DNA of 64,000 nt from Rhodopseudomonas rhenobacensis (GTDB lineage Bacteria > Pseudomonadota > Alphaproteobacteria > Rhizobiales > Xanthobacteraceae), in assembly GCF_014203125.1 (NCBI RefSeq), contig NZ_JACHIH010000022.1, positions 23,761 through 87,760 of the forward strand. The letters run 5' to 3'. Position numbers and translations under genes: made by a program. The notes beneath the pieces are model-generated. The model was given only the letters and a program-made list of their open reading frames with translations. It searched no databases and was not told the DNA's origin. Positions 45,901 through 53,261 of the stretch are shown one piece after another (position 1 is the first letter of the stretch; each line of letters starts with the position of its first letter).

Positions 45901-47169
45901 GAGCCCGAGCTTTGCAATGGCTGTTTGCCAAGGGTCATTCCCCGTTACGTCCTCGCCAAACAGCACAAGCGACAGGAGACCGGACGCGTGACGTCGAACC
46001 GCAGCGTCGAGAATACCGTGGGTTTTACCGATGCCGGCTTCGCCGCGCAGCAGCATGCCGGTTGCGGCTGGAAGTTGGCCTTCGGGTTGATTGGCAAGAA
46101 CCTCAACTTCACGAAGGAGTACCAGGAGGTCCCGCAAATGATCGAGCGGTGCCATCGGGAAATCGGCCATGTATTCCGCACTCCATTGGCGGAATCCAGG
46201 ACTGTCCGCATCTTCTCCATGTTTTGCGAGAAGAGCTTCTTTGACCTTAGGTTCTAGTGCAGTGCCGCGCGCAAGAGACAGCCGGACGGCGTCCCGGAAT
46301 GCGGGAAGCGTCAATAGCTGAGGATTCTCACTTGCGCCGCTTAGACTTTGCTCCAGCGGTTCAGCTGCCTCAAGAACTGCCTTGGCTTCATCCGTCAGTT
46401 CTTTGGGCGAACTGCTAAGAGCTTCAATCTTGCCTTCTGCGGTCTTGCGCCACCAATCAAGCTTGTCGGCGTAATTGTTGGCAAGCTGCTCTATCTTCTT
46501 GGTCCAAAGTTCGGATTTTCCAAACGCTTGCAGGGCCTCGTCCAGAGGCGTCGCGACGGTCAATTCGGGGCTGTAACGCGGTCCTGCCTGCGCCTTCGCT
46601 TCGGTAAGCCTCTCGGCGAACCAGCCCGGGGTCAAGGCCTCCTGATCGAACCAGTAGCGTTCAAGGCCACCAGTTGTATCGGCAGCCGCCAAGCGTCCGA
46701 GCAGTTCGCTTTCATCCCAGATGTCAAATTCGATTGTCCGCCCTCCGGCAGCAAGTTCCAAATTCCATTCCGTAATCCATTCGGAGATTTTCTCGTGCTG
46801 TCCGCTTTTGGGCTTTCCGGCCTTGGCGCCAGTCTTGGCAGTGAGGTTAAATGGGAGACAAATCGTGTAGCTCGTGAGGCTGGGATAATTTGCCGCCGCC
46901 TGCCGCACAGACTCTGTCAGCTGGGTCTTCTGCTTCGCGCCGAGTGTATCGAAGAACTTGGCCTGAAGCCCCCAAACCTCGCCCGTCAGCATTGTCCAAA
47001 ATGCCTCGACCCCGCCATCGCCGCCATCTCCGCGCACGCGCCGGTACCGGCTATTGCCAGTGACTTCCGGAGCGCGCCGAAACAGTTGGCAGCAAAACTC
47101 CTCGAACGCGCCACGCACTCCCGTCGTGTCGAGCCGCAAGTCAGCCATTCGTGGTGTTGTATTGGGCAT
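42919..47169 (-). CDS. Avs-like STAND NTPase with PD-(D/E)XK nuclease
   Basis: A 1416-residue protein. N-terminal domain: FEEFCCQLFRR (about 20-30), GDGGDGGVEAFW (about 46-57) and VWGLQAKFF (about 65-73), giving the D...QxK core of a Mrr/DUF4297-like nuclease. STAND ATPase: Walker A LLRGEAGIGKTHG (about 372-384), Walker B LIIFIDALNE (about 445-454), then CVSCREIYV. The C-terminal 700 residues are helical repeats, the sensor region. Layout and length match the antiviral Avs family, which detects conserved phage proteins and triggers nuclease activity. The exact Avs type cannot be told by eye. It is the last identifiable element gene. Confidence 0.8.
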   Translation of the reverse strand: MPNTTPRMADLRLDTTGVRGAFEEFCCQLFRRAPEVTGNSRYRRVRGDGGDGGVEAFWTMLTGEVWGLQAKFFDTLGAKQKTQLTESVRQAAANYPSLTSYTICLPFNLTAKTGAKAGKPKSGQHEKISEWITEWNLELAAGGRTIEFDIWDESELLGRLAAADTTGGLERYWFDQEALTPGWFAERLTEAKAQAGPRYSPELTVATPLDEALQAFGKSELWTKKIEQLANNYADKLDWWRKTAEGKIEALSSSPKELTDEAKAVLEAAEPLEQSLSGASENPQLLTLPAFRDAVRLSLARGTALEPKVKEALLAKHGEDADSPGFRQWSAEYMADFPMAPLDHLRDLLVLLREVEVLANQPEGQLPAATGMLLRGEAGIGKTHGILDAAVRRHASGLLSLVLFGEDVTGNDPWQTAIAKLGLGNGLGRDAVLDALNAAGESTGFPLIIFIDALNETQPDRRKWQSWLPPMLEQIKRRPFLKLCVSCREIYVREVMPPGLDIPTIEHNGFLGREYEALFAFFQHYGLGVPAEPLLQEEFANPLFLRLLCEALRDSDTQAIPAGREGIRAIINLLLRAKNERAAVACDYDHRENRVNDVMLRIAGTMAAAGSRTLPLADVRSLVDGPSATQSQSLFAVLESESLVSIIEHPGLGLGAEASYSVRFTFERIGDHLIAENLLAGITNVPAAFSPGGTLHFLAASNDAVGANAGVLEALSIQLPEAHGVELIDALEGVEQALLWSPFIAGLQWRDPQFVVDRTVQLVREGLSSSQTVAAIFEVLLGVAARPDHPLNARFLDRMLRGAPLLARDPFWAYRLEDSFSGWSDTVRPRSGVHRLIETARRGNLNNLPDAVGALWAIMLAWFCASPDRRIRDQATMAMVSIFRARPGCIAPLLQRFLASDDEYIIERVLVAAYGALLLNEEVPDLRDAASVVYDFYFAEGNPPRNASLRDHGRLIIELSAERGVAPDGVDATLYRPPYRSAWPIALPSEESVRAYAEDRERFPQMSLVQKIGLATGTDFARYVVEPRVTSAFDIEKAGLDKLGVFRWFLKEAVEFGYPGPSDQCAHFDRALLSEFGGGRGKPGWAERLGKKYYWIFLRQLVGQMADHADRKTWSATLPPSAELQGLNLRDIDPTDIRQFLPPPTSDDTWLKPAPYVFRGRDIPAEDAGWVGEDDLTDIAQALELTDPEGAVWHILDMDESWNGKRTGSRRYNTYRHVTRSVRAATCDAADTKKVAKAFAKAPLDHFNHGPHDYRGYLGEYPRRWPYTHRSEDPITFGGEDSGVTFHHLALRQLRGREWERDYSQIGESKTLLTPSTALVQASNLQWDHRGGWQDSYGQVQVQDPRWWSEEPAALICRADYMNRFLKENNLALIILGFQMKFIAGLMDGGGRVTERTLFIRHRGKTSFVDRNIVRD

Positions 47170-47839
47170 GCGGTGGCGAGTAGCTAGGAATTTCCAGGAC
47201 TGAATAAGGATCTGATACCGGCGGCACCAGCGCGCAACCGGATTTCCGCATTGGAGGCATCCGATCGGAAAACGATGGCGATGATGGTATACCGAATCAG
47301 AACACTAACAGGCTTTTTGGTTTGTGGGATGCCAAACAAGAAAGCGCCGATATGGGCTTGGTCGGAAGGACAAAATGGTTGTGTTGTTTTAGCTCGTGGT
47401 CGTGAAGCACGAAGACAGGGAAAAGGTCCTATTTCGCTGTCACTTCGGGGGCAGCAGCCAATGCTCCCAGAGGATTCCGGTATTGAACGTACGAGGGGGG
47501 ATGTAGCGCTCCGCGGATTATGAAGGGCTATCAAGTCCACGCCTGCGCCGCCTGCGGGCTATTGATGGGACTTTCGCTTCGTCCGGCCGGGATGCATTGG
47601 CCCCCCACGAATGTCTGAATTCTTCGAAGACAGCACGGACCTCCGGGGGTGGTGAGAGGCATATAGTTCGATACGTGTCCAAGAAGGCCCACCATCGGCC
47701 ATAGATCGATCGGCAGCCGCAACGCCAGCCTGTAACGCCGTCAAACGTCCTCGCTCCTGCCGAAACGTGCGGCGGAGCCACACCGCGTGGGCATCGCCTT
47801 GGCGACCCAACGACCGAGCCGAACGGCGGCGACCGGCGA
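47170..47839. other. Element-chromosome junction region, no supported gene
   Basis: 670 bases between the Avs-like gene and the first chromosomal gene. The left 350 bases are less GC-rich, the right part is chromosomal in style. A 90-residue plus-strand frame (47251-47523) and overlapping minus-strand frames are open but unconvincing. No tRNA or clear direct repeat is visible; the matching left end is outside the window, so the att site cannot be set. Confidence 0.4.
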
Positions 47840-48658
47840 TCAGGCGTAGCCGTACAGCTGCAGTGCCGCTTTGGCGTGGTTTGTCCAGTTCTCCGCTTCC
47901 TCCTCCGACATGTAGTTCTTGTACGATCCGATGGCGTCGCCGGAGATCTTGCTGGTGATCCGCGAATGCGCGGCAACGTGGTCGTAGCGGGTGTCGCGTC
48001 GGGTTTCCTCCAGCATCTCGGGCTCGAAATCGAACTCGAGAAATTTGCAGAGCCGCTCGCACCACGGCCTCGGATCGGTGGCGAAGTCCTCGTAGCGCAG
48101 GAAGAAATAGTTGGGGTCGCCCTGCATGGCCTGGCTCAGCTTGAGGTTGGTGTTCTGCCAATTTCGGGCGTGAAATTCCTTCAGAACGCGTTCGTCGACC
48201 CAGCCGAGCCGCAACACCGAGGCGCCGGAATCCCGCACATCGCGCACGATATGAATGACTTTGGGATTGGCCTTGAACATGCCGTTGGCCTGCAGCAGCG
48301 GAAAAAGCGGCAAGTCGTTCGGAGATTTGTCGCCGGCCAGCGTCTTGCCGGCCCGTTGCGCCAGCAACCCGTACAGCTCGGCGAACAGCTCGCCGAGGTC
48401 GTCGCTGCCGTTGAGGATCAGCGCCTTGGCCTCGGCGCGCGACATGTAGCGGCCCAGGCTGTCGTCGAACAGCGACGTGTTGGGGATCAGGTCCGCCAGC
48501 AGCGCACGTCGTACCCCCGCATCCCGGACCCGCTGGTAGATGTAGTTGGCCGGCACGATGAAATCGGTTTCCGCCGGAACGATCAGCTTGGAATGGGCGG
48601 ACAACACCTGGGCCAGAAGCGTGGTGCCTGATCTGGCCGATCCGAAGATGAAGAACAT
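47840..48658 (-). CDS. Sulfotransferase family protein
   Basis: A 272-residue protein with the PAPS-binding signatures of sulfotransferases: FIFGSARSGTTLLAQ at the N-terminus (5'-phosphosulfate loop) and VIHIVRDVRDSGAS (about 130-143, 3'-phosphate site). The helical C-terminus ends AKAALQLYGYA. I chose ATG 48658 because AGGAAT lies about 7 bases upstream; an upstream frame extension is possible. It would transfer sulfate to a glycan, lipid or peptide; substrate unknown. Confidence 0.8.
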   Translation of the reverse strand: MFFIFGSARSGTTLLAQVLSAHSKLIVPAETDFIVPANYIYQRVRDAGVRRALLADLIPNTSLFDDSLGRYMSRAEAKALILNGSDDLGELFAELYGLLAQRAGKTLAGDKSPNDLPLFPLLQANGMFKANPKVIHIVRDVRDSGASVLRLGWVDERVLKEFHARNWQNTNLKLSQAMQGDPNYFFLRYEDFATDPRPWCERLCKFLEFDFEPEMLEETRRDTRYDHVAAHSRITSKISGDAIGSYKNYMSEEEAENWTNHAKAALQLYGYA

Positions 48659-48751
48659 GTTCAATTCCTGTGAACGGGAGTCGATCCTAGAAGCACTGCG
48701 ACCGCCGTTCAACGGCTGTCGGCCGATGGTCGTCGGAGCGCGCGCGGCGTC

Positions 48752-50194
48752 TCACTCCGGCGTCAGCGCGACGATCGAGGCTTGGCGGGTCCAGCCGAAT
48801 TGCGCAGAGACGCACACCAGCGCGCGGTCGCTGCAGCCGTCCGTTGCCCGATACCTGGCACGGGCGGGATTGGCGGACGGCATCGCCAGATGTGAGACGT
48901 AGCTGCCAAGGTCGACCTGGCCGACCAGGCCGCGCGCGCTGATCTCATCGGCGAGCGCTGCCGCAACCCGCCCGGTTGCCACCTGATTGACGGCGACCAA
49001 GGCGTTGAGCAGCACGAACGTCGCCACGGTGGCGGCGATCAGCCGGGTCGACACCGCGGTTTGGACCAGCTGGACGTAGTAGAACGGCAAGATCAGCAAC
49101 AGATAGCGCTGCGACGGCCGGCTGATCGAGAGGCACAGCACGAACAGCAGGATGGCCGCCGACACCGCATGGCGCCGGCTCAGCATCGCGCTGCGGGGAT
49201 CGATCAAACTGATCAGAAACAGCGCGCAGCAACCTGCCAGGGCGCCGCGGCCGAATTCGGGACTGATCCAGCGGTCGAACGGACCGAACGACATTTCGCC
49301 GTTGGCCGCCAGCAGCCAATAGCCGGCGGCAAAAGCCGCGCCGAGCCCCACCGCCGACGCCACGGTTCGCGACCATGACCACGGCAGCAGCGCCCGGGTG
49401 AATGAAAGCGGCGCCGCCAGGATCGCGAGGTAGCCGCCATACTGCGTGAGATTGGACAGCATCAAAGACAGCGCCGGCGCGTGGGCGATTTGAAACGCCG
49501 GCGGCGTCAGCCAGAAGCCGAACCGGGCGTGCACCGCGGCATTGTAGATCAGCAGCGCGACGGCGCTCAGCATGGTGGTAGCGCCCAGCCAGACCGCACG
49601 CGATCCGAGGCTCTGCGGCCGGGGGCTGAGAGCCACCAGCGGCAGCAGCAGAACGGCATGATATTTGGCGATCACGGCCAACGCGAACAGCACGACGCCG
49701 CCAAGCCTCGCGGCCGCTGCGGGGTGCCAGAGCAGGGCGATGGCGCACATGGCCGCCGCCGCCGGAAAGAAATCCGCGGTGCCGCGACCGGAGAACGTCC
49801 ATACCAAGGGATTGAGCAGCAACAGCAGCGCGAGCGCAATCGTCCGCGCGCGGCCGAGGCCTGAGGAAAGCGCCGGCAACGCCAGCGCCACCAGCGCCAC
49901 GCCGAGAATGGAAAGCAGCCGGCAGCCGAGATCGACGGAGATCCCGAGGATCTTGGCGACGCCGGCGCCCAGCGCCGGGACCACCAGGCTGTTGGCTTCG
50001 ACCTCGAAGTAGCGCTCGGCCAGCGCTCGATCACCAGTGGCGACGAAGTTGGCCGCGGCGTTAAAGGCCCATTCGAAATTGACGAACGGCAATTGCAGCA
50101 ACGCCAGATGGCAGGCGATCACCATCGCCGCGATCGCAGCGACGTCGCCAAGGCCATGGCGGTGGTGGGGGCCGCTGTCGGAAGGAATTCGCAT
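48752..50194 (-). CDS. Multi-spanning membrane protein, glycosyltransferase-like
   Basis: A 480-residue integral membrane protein with about eleven hydrophobic segments and an acidic-free but aromatic first loop (FVNFEWAFNAAANFVATGD), the layout of polyprenyl-phosphate-dependent (GT-C-like) glycosyltransferases and related unknown proteins. The C-terminal 60 residues form a small exterior domain with cysteines (DGCSDRALVCVSAQ). Start ATG 50194 chosen; longer in-frame starts exist. The gene lies upstream of the sulfotransferase on the same strand, so the two may modify the same surface product. Confidence 0.6.
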   Translation of the reverse strand: MRIPSDSGPHHRHGLGDVAAIAAMVIACHLALLQLPFVNFEWAFNAAANFVATGDRALAERYFEVEANSLVVPALGAGVAKILGISVDLGCRLLSILGVALVALALPALSSGLGRARTIALALLLLLNPLVWTFSGRGTADFFPAAAAMCAIALLWHPAAAARLGGVVLFALAVIAKYHAVLLLPLVALSPRPQSLGSRAVWLGATTMLSAVALLIYNAAVHARFGFWLTPPAFQIAHAPALSLMLSNLTQYGGYLAILAAPLSFTRALLPWSWSRTVASAVGLGAAFAAGYWLLAANGEMSFGPFDRWISPEFGRGALAGCCALFLISLIDPRSAMLSRRHAVSAAILLFVLCLSISRPSQRYLLLILPFYYVQLVQTAVSTRLIAATVATFVLLNALVAVNQVATGRVAAALADEISARGLVGQVDLGSYVSHLAMPSANPARARYRATDGCSDRALVCVSAQFGWTRQASIVALTPE

Positions 50195-50488
50195 GGTGAG
50201 GATGACACTCTCCGCTGTCGGCCGAGAAGGACTGCGCCGGTCATGGTGGGATCGAGGCGACGAGGCCGCGACAGAACGATCGCGCGGCCTGGGACGTAGC
50301 GCTGCCAAGCCGGCGTGCCGCTGTCAACCGACGATCGGGCTTCCGCGATGCCATGCACGACAGCATCGGGAGGCGGCGGCCGGCGCCGGGTCCGGCTGCG
50401 AATTTGGCCACAATGTCCGATCAGCTTGCACAGTGTAGACCCGGTTTTCTGATTGTGCGCGAGCGGACGCAGGGGAGGCGACAGAGCT

Positions 50489-50758
50489 TTGGCAGCATCT
50501 CAGCGGATCGCAGCGGTGGCGCTGGCAGCACTGGCCGCGGTTGCCCTCGCCAAAAGGGTTTCGGCGGAGTCGGGGCAACCACGCCCCCACGCGCCCACCA
50601 CGCAGTCGCCTTCCTTGCCTGTCCCGCCGCCTGACGCAACCGCTCCGACCCGACCGCCGCCGGGCGACCGCTCACCGCTGGCCCCATTGCCTGGCGACCG
50701 CCCGACCAATAAGCTTCCGCAAGTGCCGGGAATGCCGCCTGGAGCGCCGTACCGATAG
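50489..50758 (+). CDS. Small proline-rich exported or anchored protein
   Basis: Starting at TTG 50489 with AGGGGAGG about 10 bases upstream, this 89-residue protein has one hydrophobic segment (RIAAVALAALAAVALAKRV) and then a proline-rich tail (LPVPPPDATAPTRPPPGD). The tail suggests an extended periplasmic or wall-facing region. A GTG at 50453 would add 12 residues. Function unknown. Confidence 0.45.
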   Translation: MAASQRIAAVALAALAAVALAKRVSAESGQPRPHAPTTQSPSLPVPPPDATAPTRPPPGDRSPLAPLPGDRPTNKLPQVPGMPPGAPYR

Positions 50759-50794
50759 GGCGACGATCCGGACGGATGCATCAAATGGCGGGAC

Positions 50795-51082
50795 ATGGGA
50801 CAGCGACTTCTCATCGCGGCGGCGGTGCTGACCGCAACGCTCACAGTCTCCTCGGCCGCGCATGTCGAGGAGCGTCCCGAAGTCGACTGGCACGGCGCCG
50901 GCTGGCTGGGATCGGGCTGGGGGCGCCACTGGTCGCGGGATCCGATCGTGGGGGTCTATGGTCCGGTCTATCGGTATGATCCCTATGCGTCCTATCGAAA
51001 CGACAATGGCTGCTACCGGATGCTTCCGGTGCTGACCGCTATTGGTCCGCAGCTACGTCGGGTATTTGTCTGTGATTTCTGA
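50795..51082 (+). CDS. Small exported aromatic-rich protein
   Basis: A 95-residue protein with signal peptide MGQRLLIAAAVLTATLTVSS, then a short mature domain rich in W, Y, G and R (WHGAGWLGSGWGRHW, VYGPVYRYDPYASY) ending with two cysteines. Likely a secreted or periplasmic small protein of the type common in Bradyrhizobium relatives. Function unknown. Confidence 0.6.
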   Translation: MGQRLLIAAAVLTATLTVSSAAHVEERPEVDWHGAGWLGSGWGRHWSRDPIVGVYGPVYRYDPYASYRNDNGCYRMLPVLTAIGPQLRRVFVCDF

Positions 51083-51373
51083 CTGATCGGGTACGTCGTT
51101 AAGTTCGCACGCCGGGAGGCGTTGCCGCGACGCGGTGCCGTCGGCCTGCTCATCCCAAAGGAATCATGGGGGGTGAGCGGGGCGTCGATGTGTAGCAGCG
51201 CGGCTCTTTGATCTGATCTGGCGACCGCCGGCGTCGATTTGTCCCGGCGGATAGTGGGGCTCCGCTCATGCGTTTGGCGCGGGCGGTGCGGTCAGAAACG
51301 ATTATTTATGGAAAAATTAACCATAATCCGGTTAGTAATTTGGTATTTCCAGATACTGATTGCGAGGTTTTCA
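51083..51373 (+). promoter_or_regulatory. Intergenic region with AT-rich promoter
   Basis: No gene is supported. Bases 51300-51373 are markedly AT-rich compared with the chromosome around them and include TTAACC-ATAATCC-GGTTA, a small inverted repeat. This is a probable promoter for the gene at 51374. Confidence 0.4.
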
Positions 51374-51949
51374 ATGAGCACGCTTCTTTCTTCTGTCGGA
51401 CAGCTATCATCGCTGCTCGATTTTACCGCGCAGAAGGGCGGTGCCAAGACCAGTAGCTCGGTCGCCTTTGTCTTGCCGGCCGATGATACCATCAGTACGA
51501 CGCCGGATCCGTCGGCGCCATCGGCGCCGGTTTCCGTCCCGCCCGGGCCGGGTAACACGACAGGTGGACTTGGCGCCGGCAAGGCCGGCCTCGACACCGG
51601 CATCTACGACTATGCAGGCATCACGCTGTTGATCCCCGGCGGTTCCGTGGACGACCTGAGCAGCCCGATCGCGAGCGATCCCACGGCGGCGACCGCGGCT
51701 ACGACCTCCGGGTCGGCCGGGACCACCGCGGTCACCGACGCGCAGCCGCCGATCAGCAATGGCCTGACGCCGATCAGCTCCGCTCCGAGCCCCATCACGG
51801 CGGCGCCGAGCCCAATCGCCAGCGCACCGGCGCCGATCACCACGACGCCGTCTCCGATCAGTAGCGTTCTCGAAAGGGTGGCCATGAACTACAGTGCCGT
51901 CGGCGCCAACATCAGCGGACTGTCCTCGTCCCTGGAGGTGAATTCCTGA
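51374..51949 (+). CDS. Ser/Thr/Pro/Ala-rich heptad-repeat protein
   Basis: A 191-residue protein starting MSTLLSSVGQLSSLLDF. Composition is dominated by S, T, P, A and G. Around 125-165 there are five tandem seven-residue units of the form PIxxxPS (PISSAPS, PITAAPS, PIASAPA, PITTTPS). No signal peptide is seen. The low complexity and the neighbouring secretion genes raise the possibility of an exported protein, but nothing shows this. I recognise no family. Confidence 0.5.
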   Translation: MSTLLSSVGQLSSLLDFTAQKGGAKTSSSVAFVLPADDTISTTPDPSAPSAPVSVPPGPGNTTGGLGAGKAGLDTGIYDYAGITLLIPGGSVDDLSSPIASDPTAATAATTSGSAGTTAVTDAQPPISNGLTPISSAPSPITAAPSPIASAPAPITTTPSPISSVLERVAMNYSAVGANISGLSSSLEVNS

Positions 51950-52117
51950 TCCGTCGGCACCCGCCAACGCCGCTCCGCCGCGGTGACGCGGCGGTCGTCG
52001 CCCCCGCGATTGGGGCCGCAACGATCGTTGGCGCGGAGCGCTGAAAAGTGGCTTCCCATCGCGAGGCGCTTCCTTAGAATGATGGCTTGCAGCGCGGGCG
52101 GGGCGAGGTGAGGCGGA

Positions 52118-52678
52118 ATGACCATCACGACAAGGATCGGGCCGTCGTCGCGCGCGAGGGCCATTTTGACTGCCATGCTCACAGCGGGCGCCATCGTCGG
52201 CGGCTTGCTGACCGTCTCCGGCGCGACCGCGGGGCCGCTGCAACGCGCCCAGGCCGCGTTCGCGCGCGAGGACTTCACGGCGGCGGCCCGCACCTTCATT
52301 CCGCTGGCGCAGGGTGGCAACCCGGTGGCGCAGGCCTATCTCGGCTTCATGTTCGAGTATGGCCGGGGAGTTCCGCAGAGCTACTCCGAGGCGTCGTATT
52401 GGTATCGGCGCGCGGCCGAGCAGGGCAATGGCACGGCGCAGTATTCGTTGGGTCTGCTGTACGACAAGGGCTTCGGGGTGAGGCAGGATCTTGTCGAGGC
52501 CGACAAGTGGCTGAACCTCTCGGCCGCCAGCGCGTCCAAGGGGTCACGCGAGTATCGCACGCGTCTGCGCGACGCGGTCGCCAGCAAGATGACGCGCGGC
52601 CAGATCGCGGAATCCCGGCGCCGTGCGCTGGAATGGTATCCGCAGCCGGAACTGCCGACGACGCGGGTGGCCCGGTGA
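52118..52678 (+). CDS. Exported Sel1-repeat protein
   Basis: A 186-residue protein with a hydrophobic N-terminal segment (about 12-36) ending TVSGATAGP, probably a signal peptide. Two to three Sel1 repeats follow (about 62-130): AQAYLGFMFEYGRGVPQSYS, AAEQGNGTAQYSLGLLYDKG. Sel1 proteins mediate protein-protein contacts; this one would act in the periplasm. It is convergent with the prepilin peptidase gene, 16 bases apart. Confidence 0.7.
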   Translation: MTITTRIGPSSRARAILTAMLTAGAIVGGLLTVSGATAGPLQRAQAAFAREDFTAAARTFIPLAQGGNPVAQAYLGFMFEYGRGVPQSYSEASYWYRRAAEQGNGTAQYSLGLLYDKGFGVRQDLVEADKWLNLSAASASKGSREYRTRLRDAVASKMTRGQIAESRRRALEWYPQPELPTTRVAR

Positions 52679-52694
52679 TCGTCGTCCTTACGGC

Positions 52695-53258
52695 TCATAT
52701 CAGCGTCTGATAGAGCCAGCCCAGCCAGATCGCCGGCGCGAGGAAGAGTCCGAACGGAATCTCTGTATTTGCCGTCAACGGTCGCCGTCCGAACAGCCCG
52801 GACGACAGATGGACGATGATGGCGGAGAGCGCTGCCGCCTCCACCACCAGCACGATGGTGAACCAGTCGAGAAACAGCCCGGCCACCGCGGCGAGCTTGA
52901 CGTCGCCGAAGCCCAGCCCGTCGCGGCCGCGCAGCCGCCGGAACCCGGCGCTGAGCAGCCAGAACAGCAGCAGGATGGTAGCCGCGCGGATCACCCCGGC
53001 GCCGACGGCGTGCAGCCCGGCGTCCGGGGCCAGCCATGCCTCATGGACCAGCGCCAGAATCGCGGTGATCGCGGTCAGTTCGTTGGGAATGATGCGGCTG
53101 CGGGCGTCGATGGCGGCGATTGCAAGCATCACGGCGGCGAGCGTCGCCCCGAAGGCGCCCTCGACCGATGGCGCCGCCAGCAGGCTGCCCAGCACCCCGG
53201 CGACCGCGAGGGTCGCCGCGACGGCCGACTGGGTCGCGATGCTCGGCAGCGGCCGCAC
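52695..53258 (-). CDS. gspO: Prepilin peptidase (A24 family)
   Basis: A 187-residue membrane protein with the two catalytic aspartates of type IV prepilin peptidases: AIDARSRIIPNELT (about 48-61) and GLGFGDVKLAA (about 113-123, GxGD). It lacks the N-terminal methyltransferase/zinc domain of full-length PilD, so it probably cleaves without methylation. It lies just downstream of the secretin gene on the same strand, 3 bases apart, and should process the GspG-K pseudopilins of this cluster. Confidence 0.85.
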   Translation of the reverse strand: MRPLPSIATQSAVAATLAVAGVLGSLLAAPSVEGAFGATLAAVMLAIAAIDARSRIIPNELTAITAILALVHEAWLAPDAGLHAVGAGVIRAATILLLFWLLSAGFRRLRGRDGLGFGDVKLAAVAGLFLDWFTIVLVVEAAALSAIIVHLSSGLFGRRPLTANTEIPFGLFLAPAIWLGWLYQTLI

Positions 53259-53261
53259 CGC

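Noticed and set aside
47251..47523. 90-residue plus-strand frame at the junction
   Set aside because: No ribosome binding site, no recognised motif; left as part of the junction.
47531..47976. Minus-strand frames near the junction resembling a transposase fragment (strings with many W and R)
   Set aside because: No DDE motif, no inverted repeats and several overlapping alternatives; not supportable.
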